Of a DNA stretch of 64,000 nt, positions 10,894 to 22,903 are shown piece after piece. Where the stretch lies: assembly GCF_945859705.1 (NCBI RefSeq), contig NC_079137.1, positions 32,793,322 to 32,857,321 on the forward strand, read 5' to 3'. Both the position numbers and the translations under genes were made by a program. The notes beneath the pieces were generated by a model that had not been told where the DNA came from, did no database searches, and saw only the letters and a list, made by a program, of their open reading frames with translations. The DNA comes from Episyrphus balteatus. Its lineage: Eukaryota > Arthropoda > Insecta > Diptera > Syrphidae. The stretch's first letter is position 1; each line of letters begins with the position of its first letter.

Positions 10894-11130
10894 CTTAGAC
10901 TATTGTGTGTTTTTGAAAAAAAAAAGTTAAACTAACTATTAAATAAATATTTAAAATAATAATTGTCATTCCAAACATCTGTTTTGATGTCTTTAAACAA
11001 ATTCTAAACAATTTACGAACAAGTTAATTTGGTAGCACAGATTTAAATCTGTTGAAAAAGTTAAGCCCAGAGCATTCTCCGGGCTAAACAACTAAGCCCA
11101 AGTAAAATCTGGATAATTAACTGGATTTTT
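10894..11130. other. Spacer between repeats
   Basis: An AT-rich stretch with no recognisable content. It ends near a short inverted pair around the GCCCAGAGCATTCTCCGGGC segment. Confidence 0.4.
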
Positions 11131-12585
11131 CCAAAATCTATACAGATAAAGTTTTTGTTGTTTTAAACACGTTAATTAGCTGTGTTTTTTTGTTTATCTA
11201 TATAGATTTTGTGCAAAAAAACGATATCGAGATTTTTGAAATCCATGCAAACATTTGGCACCACTGTACATATACTTTGGCAGCTGTCTGTCAAAAATGT
11301 TGGTTTTGTTTTTTTTTTATTTTAACTCCCAAGTGGGAAGGCCATTACATCCATGTTGGATGCAAACAAAAATTTTCATATGGCCATGGCATCCATGTTG
11401 GATTCAAAAAAATTTTTTTTTTCACAAAAAAACCAAAAATGATCTGTATATTCTTAGCTACATTTTAAGACCATGACCATTAACATTAGTTGCGTCGTTC
11501 TTGTGTTATAAGCGTTTGAAGGTAGCCATATTGAATTTTTTTTCGATTTTTTAAAAATTAAATGTGAAAACTTTTTTATTTTTATTTCTAATTTTTCGAA
11601 TAAACTTTGGTAATTTTATATACATAACTGTTCAACAATCTTATCAGGATCCATTTAAGACTTTTATCTGAAAAGTGCATTGCGTATATCTCGAGATATT
11701 AACATTTCAATGCAACCATGTCAAACAAATTTTTGATTATTTTTTTCTATGAGAGTTTTTTTCAAACCTCGTTTTCTCCGCTTTTTTGTTTGTTAATATT
11801 TTCAGATATTTCTGTATGAACACAACAATTAAACTACCTTGGCACTACTGTTTTTATCGAGAGAAAGTAAAATCTGGATAATTAGGTGTGTTTTTTTTTT
11901 TATCTATATATAGATTTTGTGCAAAAAAACGACATCGGGATTTTTGAAATCCATGCAAACATTTGGCACCACTGTACATATACTTTGGCAGCTGTCTGTC
12001 AAAAATGTTGCTTTTGTTTTTTTTAAATTTTAACTCCGAAGTGGAAAGGCCATTACATCCATGTTGGATGCAAACAAAAATTTTCATATGGCCATGGCAT
12101 CCATGTTGGATTCAAAAAAATTGTTTTTTTTACAAAAAACCAAAAATGATCTGTATATTCTTAGCTACATTTTAAGACCATGACCATTAACATTAGTTGC
12201 GTCGTTCTTGTGTTATAAGCGTTTGAAGGTAGCCATATTGAATTTTTTTTCGATTTTTTAAAAATCAAATGTGAAAACTTTTTTATTTTTATTTCTAATT
12301 TTTCGAAAAAACTTTGTTAATTTTATATACATATCTGTTCAACAATCTTATCAGGATCCATTTAAGACTTTTATCTGAAAAGTGCATTGCGTATATCTCG
12401 AGATATTAACATTTCAATGCAACCATGTCAAACAAATTTTTGATTATTTTTTTCTGTGAGAATTTTTTTTTAAACCTCGTTTTCTCCGCTTTTTTTTTTG
12501 TTAATATTTTCAGAGATTTTTGTATGAACACAACAAATAAAGTACCTTGGCACTACTGTTTTTATCGAGAGAAAGTAAAATCTGG
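11130..12585 (+). repeat. ~700-bp tandem duplication
   Basis: Two head-to-tail copies, about 11170-11870 and 11880-12585. They share, with few differences, the GGCACCACTGTACATATAC, CCATGTTGGATGCAAACAAA and GTGCATTGCGTATATCTCGAG blocks. Short frames within it are shadows repeated between copies. The high similarity suggests a recent duplication of a dispersed repeat also found at 2441-2900. Confidence 0.8.
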
Positions 12586-12831
12586 ATAATTATCTGGATT
12601 TTTCAAAAATCTATACAGATAAAGTTTTTGTTGTTTTTAACACGTAAATTGTTTTGATTTCAAAAATCTCGATGTCGTTTTTTTGCACAAAATCTATATA
12701 GATAAACAAAAAAACACACCTATTATCTGGATTTTTCAAAAATCTATACAGATAAAGTTTTTGTTGTTTTTAACACGTAAATTGTTTCGATTTCAAAAAT
12801 CTCGATGTCGTTTTTTTGCACAAAATCTATA
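12586..12831 (-). repeat. Inverted fragments of the same dispersed repeat
   Basis: Two copies of the head of the 700-bp unit in reverse orientation, each ending around GCACAAAATCTATA. The second is cut by the hairpin element and resumes at 13927 with TATAGATAAACAAAAA. Confidence 0.7.
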
Positions 12832-13926
12832 CAAAATCCCACATTCACCGCCCCAAATGAAAACCATGAATTCCTGAGCTCATTTTAAGTCGAAAAACTT
12901 AAGAGGTAATTTTTTCGTTTTCGTCCCGTTTTCGAGTAACCACGGTTTTTATAATTTTTGCTCTCTTGTCCTTTAACTGGCCTTATCTTTGCCAAACTAC
13001 GTTTTCTTCGAAAGATTTTTTTTACAACCAATCAAGAATTTATTACAGTTTTAGTTTGTCTCAAAACATTTTTTTCTGCGGACAACCGTTTCTCCACAAT
13101 TTTGCATCAAACACAATTTTCCTCGTTTTTTAAGTTGTTTTTTACACTTTCATATCATTTAAGTCAAAAAAACACGTTAATGAGTATTAATTTTGTGTGC
13201 TTTTCATTAAAGCCCAGTTTATTTTCATAAAGAAAATAAGTTTTATTTCATAAAAAAGGCTACTGAAAGTAATTAAAAAAAATAAACAAACTGAGTGAAT
13301 TAAAAAAAAAATAATTTTTAAATACAAAATTAATTTAAATGAATTAAAACTTTTTCTGAGCTTTATCTATTTGTTCTTTTCTTAACCACAGTAGCTCAGA
13401 AAAAAGTTTTTAATTCAATTAAATTAATTTTTTATTTAAAAATTATTTCTATTTTCATTCACTCAGTTTGTTTATTTTTTTTTAATTACTTTGAGTAGCC
13501 TTTTTTATGAAATAAAACTTAATTTTTTATGAAAATAAACTGGGCTTTAATAAAAAGCACATAAAATTTATACTCATTAACGTGTTTTTTTGACTTAAAT
13601 GATAAGAAAGTGTAAAAAACAACTTAAAAAACGAAGAAAATTGTGTTTGATGCAAAATTGCGGAGAAACGGTTGTCCGCAGAAAAAAAGTTTTGAGACAA
13701 ACTAAAACTGTAATAAATTCTTGATTGGCTGTAAAAAAATCTTTCAAATCAAACGTAGTTTGGCAAAGATAAAGCCAGATAAGGTAAAAGAGAACAAAAA
13801 TCATAAAAACCGTGGTAACTCGAAAACGGGACGAAAACGAGAAAATTACATCTTAAGTTTTTCGACTTAAAATGACCTCAGGAATAGATCGTTTTTCGTT
13901 TGGGGCGGTGACTGTGGGACACCCTG
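12832..13926. mobile_element. Hairpin element (long-palindrome MITE) with TA target site
   Basis: The two halves are long imperfect inverted repeats of each other, with the centre near 13380. The right end reads GGGACACCCTG then TA. The left end follows TA with a diverged version of the same terminus. The host repeat is restored if the element and one TA are removed. The element at 39994-41070 has the same terminus, so they are one family. TA duplication suggests mobilisation by a Tc1/mariner-type transposase (inference). Confidence 0.8.
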
Positions 13927-13928
13927 TA

Positions 13929-14425
13929 TAGATAAACAAAAAAAAAAAACACACCTAATAAAATAAATCACCTACAATATATCTGGGACGTAATAAGGTA
14001 AGTTTTCACCAAATTTCGTAGAAATTTTATTTTTTTGAAAAAGATACAAATGTTTTTCATACAATTTTATTCGGGTTTACAAAAAGACACAATTACAAAA
14101 ATAGATTTCATCTTCCTTTTCCCAGGAAAATTCTGGGAATTTTACACAAAAAGCTCCAAAGAAAATGGAGATGTTTATCATGACATGATCCAAGTTTAAA
14201 AAAAAACTTGTGTTAAAAAAATCGTTCAATGTAAATGCTGATTATCATAAAGTATCAGCCTGGCATCACTTTTACTCGTTACATTTCAACGAATGACATC
14301 ATAATTTTTTTGACATTTTGCTTTGCCTTTATAATTTGGCAGCTGTCAAAAAATAAAAACTGGGTTGGTTGATTCGTCAGCGACAAAATAAAATTCGTGT
14401 TTTTAATAAATTATTTCAATAAAAA
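13929..14425. other. Upstream region of roadblock
   Basis: AT-rich upstream and 5' UTR sequence. No TATA box or other promoter element can be called with confidence. Confidence 0.4.
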
Positions 14426-14960
14426 ATGGTAATTATTAATTATTATTTCCAATGCAAAATTAAAACTATCTATAATTGAAAATAATTCTTTTCAGTCGCA
14501 AGAAGTAGAAGAAACATTAAAGCGCCTTCAATCACATAAGGGTGTTGTCGGAACAATTGTTGTGAATAACGAAGGTGGGTGTTGTTAAATTTTATTTTTT
14601 TGTTTCATAGAGAAAAAAAAATATATTTCATTTTTTTTTTGTTTGTGAAACATTTCAAATTTCACAAAGAAAAATAATTAAAAATTGATAAATTGACAAA
14701 ACAAATGCGTCGCTAAGGAACAATCTTTTTTTTTTCTTGCCAAAATAGGAATCCCTGTAAAGAGTACTCTGGATAACACAACAACCGTTCAATATGCTGG
14801 TTTAATGAGTCAACTTGCAGACAAAGCACGTAGCGTTGTTCGCGATTTGGATCCCTCAAATGATCTAACATTCCTGCGTGTCCGTTCCAAGAAGCACGAA
14901 ATAATGGTTGCACCCGATAAGGACTTTATATTGATTGTCATTCAAAATCCAACTGATTAA
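14426..14960 (+). CDS. robl: Dynein light chain roadblock (DYNLRB/LC7)
   Basis: Three exons: 14426-14428 (only the ATG), 14496-14574 and 14749-14960, joined at GT/AG sites in phase to give 97 residues, the usual length of the family. The mature frame contains GVVGTIVVNNEGIPVKSTLD, then LADKARSVVRDLDPSNDL and RVRSKKHEIMVAPDKDFILI, all classic roadblock/LC7 signatures. It is a homodimeric light chain that binds the dynein intermediate chain and works in cytoplasmic retrograde transport and mitosis. The split after the initiator ATG makes the first intron (67 bp) part of the 5' control region. Introns are short, as is normal in flies. No premature stop is present. Confidence 0.95.
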
Positions 14961-15225
14961 ACAAAAAAACATGTTCAATTTATATTAGGTTTGATTCTTG
15001 GTTTGGTAATTCATTGATTTCAAGTTTTGTTATATTCTCGACTCCACAAGAGCTCCATTAGCTCATGCCAAGTCGAAGAAAATAGCTAAAATCTGCCTGA
15101 ATGTGCTCTTTTTTCTCTTTTTTTTTTTACTTAAATTGCATTGATGTTTTGAAAACAAAATTATAATCGTTGCATCTAATTTTATTTATAACAAAAAAAT
15201 ACTGTAGAATTTCATATATATATTA

Positions 15226-15236
15226 AATAAAATAAA
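15226..15236 (+). terminator. Polyadenylation signals of roadblock
   Basis: Two overlapping AATAAA hexamers lie about 270 bp after the roadblock stop codon. They are the best candidates for its mRNA 3' end. Confidence 0.5.
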
Positions 15237-15239
15237 CAA

Positions 15240-16884
15240 AAAAAAATTTATTACGATTCCACAGAGTGAAATTGTTAAGAAAAATTCAAATGAAGTTTCT
15301 ATTTCTATCTATAAAACCAGTGTAACTTTAATATCTTATGCTTTACATGTAGATACGAATACGACCGAAAAGGGATGTTGGATTCAACATCAAAGTGCAT
15401 GCGGCAAGGTTTTGTATATTATGTATATATATTTAGTTATCAATAACATTTAGGTATTTACTTCGAGAGAAAGCATTTCTTTCTGGATCAGCGACCCTCA
15501 TTCGGTTTTGGGTGGAGGATGTATATGAAGTTGTACCTTATGTAAAGAAACTTCTGTTGTAACTGAAAATAATATCGAACATGCGTTACCTATATACATT
15601 TCACAATTCAAATCACTCATGATTCGAGTGGAAACGTAATGCAGCTGCTGCTGTTCAATTTGCAGGGGTAGTCAAACTATTTTTTTCGTAGGTTTTGGTA
15701 CGCATATGTAGGATGAATTTTTGTTGAAAGCAAATGTAGCAGCAATGATTTACGATTAAATCTTAAATAATATATAGAATGTAATCCGTAGGCCAACTTA
15801 AGTATACTTAATTTTTTTTTAAGTTTTAAAGATTAAAATTCAATTGAAGATTTATATTCCAGCACTTAGAGATTTCCGCGTGAACAAGACTCCCTAAAAA
15901 ATTTAGCATTTCACTTTTTTACTATTATGAGTCTCGAACTATTTTTAAGTTTAAAAAAGATATCCGAAACCAGTTTATCCGAAAATGAAACAAAATTTAT
16001 GAGGGTTAAACTCACAATTACCACTATTACGTATGTCGTTTGTACTAAAACGACTTGCTTCTCCTCCTATGACACAATAAATGCTTTAGTAAAACCTCAA
16101 TTTTATATATCAGAGCAAGTTGTTTTAGTACAATTATTGAGATACGTAACAGGGTGAACATCTTTAAAAATACAGTTGCACAAAAATTTTTCGGTCGAAA
16201 AGTTTTCTTTTTTTAATATTCCCACGCCTTATCCTCCCATATATTTCATGTTAAATGTTCAAAAAGTGTCAAAATTTTAAAACAAAAACGTTTTTTTTTT
16301 CCAAATGAAACCTACAATATGGCTGGATATTTGTTGTTTTTAAGTTTTATACCTACCTATATTTTTTGTTTATTTTTTTTGCGCCCAATTATCAGTTTTA
16401 GCATTGCCGTAGCTAACTTTTAGTCTAGGATAGGGCCATGACTCCCCTCTCATTGAACTTGTTCGCTTTATTAAAAAAAAAATAATAATAAGGAATTTAA
16501 AAAAAGTTTCAAATTTATAGATGTTTCAAATAACACCAACATACATAATTCTCATAAAACCACTCCAAACTTTTTTTTTTAATAGTTTACTTGAAAGAAA
16601 TTCAGAAATTGGGAAATAATCCCTTATGATTACATTCATAGAATTGACTTGTAGTATACACTGCGATTTTGTAAGTTTGACCTTTTATTTTTTATACACA
16701 CATAAACAAGCATTAAATAACAAAAAAAAGTTATCTTACATTTTAACCTAAAATTATTCTAGATATCTAGATTATAAGAGATTTTAAAGAATGTTTTGAC
16801 TAACATGAGAATTGAAAAAAGTTTAAGCATATTATTAAATACGAATCACTAGAAAAATTTGTCGAAGTTATTGTGTATAAATAT
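15240..16884. other. Intergenic DNA, nothing recognised
   Basis: No gene with family features was seen. A 76-codon frame at 15927-16157 lacks any recognisable motif and I do not call it. Confidence 0.4.
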
Positions 16885-17390
16885 GGTGACCATTCGTCCC
16901 GGTTTACCCGGGACTGTGCCGTATTTCTATAGATTGTCCCGGGTTTTTATCGAAGAAACCCGGAACGTAAAAGTGTTCAAAACTTTTAAGGACATGTTAA
17001 ATGTTGAATTAAACACTAGACAGTTCCAAAATCATTTAAAATAAAATAAATAACTTTTATAAATGTAATAATAACATGAAGTAAATGAATCTTTGAATTG
17101 AATTGAATCATTTAAAATAAAATTAAAATTAAAAAAAAAGCTCTCCCGATTTTGATTTAAAAAAATATTTTTTTAAACAGTTATTTCTGATTTCCTCGTA
17201 AACAACTTAAATGAGTTCAACTATAACATTCCCATAAAATCGTTTAAGAAATATTGATATCAAAATTAAGGAAAATTTAAAACTCATTTTAAACATTTTT
17301 TTTTTTTTTTTTTTTGAAAAATCAATCTTTTCAGAACGATTCAACAATTTTTTTTCTGTCCCGGGTTTTGTTCCTAAAAATATGGTCACC
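16885..17390. mobile_element. MITE with GGTGACCAT termini
   Basis: Inverted ends GGTGACCAT, each followed by a CCCGGG-containing block that is again inverted (about 16897-16945 and 17355-17366). It is about 506 bp long and carries no coding capacity. The target duplication is not clear. Confidence 0.65.
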
Positions 17391-18637
17391 GTAGGTATAA
17401 ATTATAATACAAGTGGTTCGGCGCTTATATAAAAATTTCATAAAAAAATTCCTGTCATGCTGGTAGTGCCTGATGTAATATGAAATCATTAAAAAAAGAA
17501 ACGTTTGGGAGCATATTATTTGAATTGTTTTTTCAACTTAAGGTCAAATTGATGATTTATTTTTTGTACAAAAAAGCCTGCGTTGCGAATGCAACCACAA
17601 ACTTACTTGACTATTTGAAATTTAAAAAAATCGAAATGAGATCATTTGCGAAATCATTTCGTTTGGGCTATAATCGAAACAGGCTATTATTAAAAATAAT
17701 ATGTCACTCGTTTAGATTAGATTTAAAAAAAAAATCCATAGAAATAACTACAAGTCACTACACTTCACTACTTTAATGACTCCAAATTTGTGTAATCCCA
17801 TTTAACACAAAATAATAAAAATCCACTGGATTAAATATTTGTTACGAGTTTAATCCCCGCGTCTTCGAAATAGTGGTTCAAAATGTTGGATTCAAAAATC
17901 CAGGTATGATTATAATGTGATTAGTGTAGAATTAGTCTAGATTTGAGTGCCGTTAGAATTGTATGATTTATTTTATTGATGGTAGGGCTAGATTTGATAA
18001 AAGAAACTCTGGTCAAAATTATTTTTTTTAAAAAGCCTCTTAATACATCTCACCCAGGTGGTCCCCTCAAATGCAGAGCATAATCTTGATATTTAGTCGC
18101 AGTTTTTTTTTCTTCAATAAAGCAGAAAATCAACTTTTCCCGCAAATTACGAGAATTTGGCTCGAAAACTGACATTTTTGATCGAAAATAAATTTCGAAA
18201 GCTGCAGTCATCTATCGAAAAACGGTTGAAAGTTTGTAAGCCGAGATGGGCGGGATTACATACGTAGGTTTTACGAAGCTTTGTAAATTCCTTACGTGAG
18301 CTTTTCTAGAAAAGAAGAACAGGCAAAATTGTATGAAAAGTTGTTGGTTTAGAATTATATTATGATTTCATAGTAAACGGAAATTACAAAAAGTTGAATT
18401 TTCATTTTTTGAGAGTTGAAAAGCATTTGTGGTAGGTATTTTTTGTAGTTTTACCTACTAGCTAACATTTACTTCTACCCCAATTTTTTGTTTTTTCTGT
18501 AAGATTTACGCATAAGTACCTAGGTGCCTAAAACTTACTTGTGTATAGGTAATGAAGCAGAGTGATAATAAGGAATTAACCAGGCGTAACAATTAGGTAG
18601 TTAATAAAAATACGAGTAGAAAATCGTTGACAGGTAT
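17391..18637. other. Intergenic DNA, nothing recognised
   Basis: AT-rich. A 98-codon frame at 17480-17776 is Lys/Phe-rich, without motif, and is not called. Confidence 0.4.
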
Positions 18638-20227
18638 GTAGGGTAGAGTTGTTTAATGCCGCCCGTCTCCAGTTTCCGGCCACCTTTCGGAAAATCGTTA
18701 TAACAAGTGATTTTGTAGGGTTTATTCCAAATTGCTCTTATGCTGTTTTCTTATATGTTAGAACAGCATAAAAATGAAAATTTGGAATAAACCCTACAAA
18801 ATCACTAGTTATCAAGGGGCACGGTAGTGCCCAGCCAAGTTCTCTAGCAACTTCGGCACTACACAATTATTTACAGGAAACAACTCAGCCCATTTTTGAC
18901 CCCCCTCTAACTTCCACACCAAAGATGCTAGAAATTTCAAACTCGCTACATTTGTTGAGCTGGTCAAAACCAAACACCTCGCAAAATTTCAGCCTCCTAC
19001 GATGAGTAGTTTCTGAGATATAGGGCTTTAAAAATCGCAAAAACCGTAACTGACTCACTGACTCACTGATTCACTGACTCACTGACAGATCATCAAAATT
19101 ATGGAGAACTTCCCGATATCGTAGAAACTTGAAATTTTACACGGTGATAGGACTTGTGGTGTATACAAAGGAAAAAATCGAAAACTTGAGATTTTCAATT
19201 CAGGGGGCGTGGCATCCGCCCATTTCCGCTGAATTATCATAAAATATTATAGAGCACTTCTGATTATCGTAGAATCTTGAAATTTGGTAGAATGTTAGAG
19301 CTGGTTTTTTATACAAATTAAAAAATTTAAAATTTGAGAATTTCAGCCAGGGGGCGTGGCAACCGCCCATTTTCGCTGATTTTTTATCAAATATTATAGA
19401 GCACTTCTGATTATCGTAGAATCTTGAAATTTGGTAGAATGTTAGAGCTGGTTGCTTACACAAATTAAAAAATTTAAAATTTGAGAATTTCAGCCAGGGG
19501 GCGTGGCAATCGCCCATATCCGCTGAATTTTCATCAAATATTATAGAGACTTCTGATGAATGGTAGAGCTGGTAGTTTATACAAAGGAAAAAAATTTTAA
19601 TCTGAAAATTTTAGCCAGGGGGGGGGCGTGGCAACTGCCTATTTCCGGTGAATTTTCATCAAATATTATAGAGCATTTCTAACTTTCGTAGAACATTAAA
19701 ATTTGGTAGAATGGTAGACCTGGTAGTTTATACAAAAGAAAAAATTTAAAATTTCACAATTTTAGACAAGGGTCGTGGTAACCGCCCATTTTTTCTGAGC
19801 AATACCTTGCAAAAAGTAGTGAAATCACAACAAAAACATTACTGTTAAAAAAAGAGCCAAGTTCTAATATGTTGAAGTTATGCTAGCACAAAAAGTACTG
19901 AAATGTAAAAGTGTACCAAGTTCTAAAGCTTGGCTTTAAATTTGTATACAAAATGTTGATTGTTTACTTGGCAATTTTTCAAATATCTTTAAAAATCGGT
20001 AATTTAAAGAAAAATTGTCAAGAGAACAATCAACATTTTGTATACAAATTTAAAGCCAAGCTTTAGAACTTGGTACACTTTTACATTTCAGTACTTTTTG
20101 TGCTAGCATAACTTCAACATATTAGAACTTGGCTCTTTTTTTAACAGTAATGTTTTTGTTGTGATAACGATTTTCCGAAAGGTGGCCAGAAACTGGAGAC
20201 GACAGAAATTAAATAACTCCACCCTAC
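18638..20227. mobile_element. Composite foldback element with internal minisatellite
   Basis: The outer inverted ends (GTAGGGTAGAGTT at 18638, its inverse ending at 20227) extend about 75 bp through a CCACCTTTCGGAAAATCGTT block. Inside are two further palindromes (about 18705-18807 and 19845-20160) and a tandem array at 19140-19800. No transposase is present. The organisation is that of a non-autonomous foldback transposon. Confidence 0.75.
19140..19800 (+). repeat. Tandem repeat, ~125-149-bp unit, about five copies
   Basis: Units are marked by GGGGGCGTGGCAACCGCCCA at about 19203, 19351, 19499, 19622 and 19766. Each is followed by a TATTATAGAGCACTTCTGAT block and an ATTTGGTAGAATGTTAGAGC block. 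The last copies are more diverged. A 105-codon minus-strand frame here only reflects the repeat. Confidence 0.8.
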
Positions 20228-21970
20228 ATTATATGGACATACCTACCCCTCCTGCTACAAATAATTTTACCAATCGGTGTTGGAAAACCTCCACTATCCA
20301 CTGTAAAATAACAGAACCTCCGCACAATAGTAAAAAAAAAAATGGAATTCCACTCAAAATACCACCCAAACACAACTTCAAAACTTTCACTCAAATATCA
20401 TCACGTCTTTTCGCTCCGGTCATCGTCTTCGTCTCTCGTCGTCTCATATCTTGTTACTCGCTTACGTTCTCGTCATATTCGTCGTCAGCTGTGTTCTATT
20501 CCGTGTTTCTATTTTAACTTGAAATACCTAATAAAAATAAATCGTCAACCTTTCGTTATAAAAATCATAAAAACATAAATCCCAAAAATTCATAATAATA
20601 CTTTCCTCCATTCCACATCCATAAAGAGAGAACATTGAACCAAAAAATTCAAAAACACACCACACAAAAGACAAAAAGAAAAAAACCCAAAAACTCCACA
20701 CCTGCTGCATTTACCCGCAGCCCTTTGCAACTTTATATGTATGTATATAAAACTATATAGAGGTACCTATATATAATGTACACTTTAGAAATCCATACTA
20801 ATGTGTACATATAACCTCTATTTATCCTTCCTTCCCTACACATCTCTTCTTTCCCCTTACTTTAGTAGTACCCGATTCCGACAACGACAACCCAACGACA
20901 TACATACTATGGATATGGAACAACAAAATTAAAAGGAAAATACAAAAAGTACACTAACAACAACAACAAAAACGTTGCTAGTTGTATAGTTGTCGTCTAC
21001 CGAAACCGAAAAACAGGCAACAAAACATCCGAATGTCTGTTGTCTGCCTTTTCTCTTCATCATCCTCCACCAACAACAACAACATATGGTCCTTCTGAAT
21101 TTATTTTCCGCTTCATGCATCACTTTTTCCTATATACAACAACGAAACGAAAAACGACCCAACTGCCGTTTTCCCGTTTTATTTCTCAGCCATCATCTTC
21201 ATCTCTCTGTCATCATTGCTAGAGTCGCAATCGAGGTCCTAAAAAGCTTCTACATATACCCAAAAACGAAAAAAAAAAACAAGAACAACGGTTCGAGAGC
21301 ATAAACAGTAAATCCAAAAACGAAAACGACAGCAGGCAGAAAGTCTACCTTCTGCTTCAGTTGAAAAACTGAAAAAGTAATCTCAATTCTCTTGAGAAGG
21401 GATGTTTTTTTTTTGGGTAGGTAGTCGTAGTCGTCGTAGTAGGATGTTGTAACCAAGGATATTTTTTGGAATTAAAAATCACATAAATCGTATAATCGCT
21501 TTTCGCATAGTGTACCTATTTCTGTGGAGAATACGCTCTTGTACCTAAAAACTACCTACCTACCTTCCTACCATTACCATCGTCGTCGTCGTTCGTAGTC
21601 GTATACTCGTAATAAAAGTATATAAGGACCGTGAGACCGAATCGAGAAAAAGAGGAGAAATAAGAAACGAAAACAAAATTCAGGAATTCGATATCCTTTC
21701 TGGCTGGCTGCTGAGTGCTGGTTCTGTGTGTTTTTTGTCAGGCTCAGTTCAGTCTACATTTGTACATTGTTTGGTCGAGGACTTGTTCGACGGGGATCGT
21801 CCTTGATTCGGTTTTTTTCTGTGATTTTTGTCCTTAAGTTTTGTTTTATTTTTTTTTATTTTTATATAAAATTCTCATCCCGTGATAATATATATTTTTA
21901 ACAAATCAACTTGAAAATCGTTCCTGACGTTGAAGTAGCATAAACGAGTGCTCTCCTCTCTCCGTGTGTA
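20228..21970. other. Likely promoter and 5' UTR region of the Tc3-derived gene
   Basis: Compositionally different from its surroundings: richer in C and G, with CAACAA runs, CGTCGT runs and pyrimidine tracts, as in fly upstream regions. No frame here looks like a protein. The link to the gene at 21971 is inferred from position only. Confidence 0.4.
21619..21626 (+). promoter_or_regulatory. Possible TATA box
   Basis: TATATAAG followed by a GC-richer stretch. TCAGTT and TCAGTC initiator-like sequences occur at about 21744-21754, too far for the usual 30-bp spacing, so this is a weak call. Confidence 0.25.
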
Positions 21971-22903
21971 ATGGGGAGTCCAAATTTATTACTATCCAAT
22001 GATGAAATAGCTATTGTTAATAATCTAATATGGGAGAAGCCAGTTCGGGAGGTTGCTGCCAAAATTGGTCGCAGTTTAATGGCTCTACACTACTACCTCA
22101 AGCATCGCGATAACTATCCACCAAAGTGTCCATCGCCAAAAGAATTAAAAGAAAAACAGTTATCTCCTCCGCTAACAGTTCGATTGGCAAACACAGCGAC
22201 GACCACAACAACTCGAAGTGCACCCACAAAAAAACCTAAAATTGAACCCACCATGTCTCACTATCAGCAAGAGGAGCGTTTAGCTTTCGCCAATATGTAT
22301 AAAACATGGAGTGAGACACATTGGCGAAGGGTGGTCTTTCATGATGAGAGAAAATTCAACCTAGACGGACCGGATGGATTCACACATTATTATCATGATA
22401 TGAGAAACTACGAACGAACCCTTTCACAACGGCCAAGAGGTGGATCTGTCTACATTTGGTTTGCCATTTCGTATGGTGGTGGGATACGTTGTGAAGTATC
22501 AACCACCAAGTTTAAATCAGAGTCTTATATTGAATTAATACAAAAGGATCGAGCGAAAATCACTGAAAAATTAGACGGAAATCCTGATTTTTGGATTCAG
22601 GATCATTATAATTCATTTCAGAATTTTAGTACCTTACAAAGTGGAGCTGATTTGGCTGGTATTAAAGCACAGCAATGGCCAACTTTGTCACATGATGTGG
22701 ATATTGTGGAAAATGTATGGGGTTGGTTAATACGTGAGGTGTATGATAGCGGAAGACGATATTCGCGAAAAGATGACTTGAGATTGGGTGTTCAAATGGC
22801 ATGGTCTCAGTTACCGGTACATTTTATACAAAATTTATATAGTACGCTGCCGGAAAGAATGATGGAGCTTTATTATACCAATGGTATCTATACGAATTGC
22901 TGA
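21971..22903 (+). CDS. Tc3-like transposase-derived protein, single exon
   Basis: 310 residues. The N-terminal ~50 residues resemble the first helix-turn-helix of Tc3-type transposases (VREVAAKIGRSLMALHYYL). A Thr/Lys-rich linker (about 55-95) replaces the usual second helix-turn-helix. The rest is a DDE domain: WRRVVFHDERKFNLDGPDGF with Asp125, WIQDHYN with Asp211, and VDIVENVWG with Glu247. The spacing between the last two is 35 residues, close to the DD34E of Tc1/Tc3. Landmark motifs are changed (HDE for SDE, QDHYNSF for QDNAPxH, SHDVD for SPDLN). The frame is uninterrupted and I see no terminal inverted repeats nearby. It is either a domesticated gene or a decayed but open transposon copy. 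DNA binding is plausible; catalysis is uncertain. Confidence 0.75.
   Translation: MGSPNLLLSNDEIAIVNNLIWEKPVREVAAKIGRSLMALHYYLKHRDNYPPKCPSPKELKEKQLSPPLTVRLANTATTTTTRSAPTKKPKIEPTMSHYQQEERLAFANMYKTWSETHWRRVVFHDERKFNLDGPDGFTHYYHDMRNYERTLSQRPRGGSVYIWFAISYGGGIRCEVSTTKFKSESYIELIQKDRAKITEKLDGNPDFWIQDHYNSFQNFSTLQSGADLAGIKAQQWPTLSHDVDIVENVWGWLIREVYDSGRRYSRKDDLRLGVQMAWSQLPVHFIQNLYSTLPERMMELYYTNGIYTNC

Noticed and set aside
15927..16157. 76-codon plus-strand frame
   Set aside because: No recognisable domain, no splice context, and a composition like its AT-rich surroundings.
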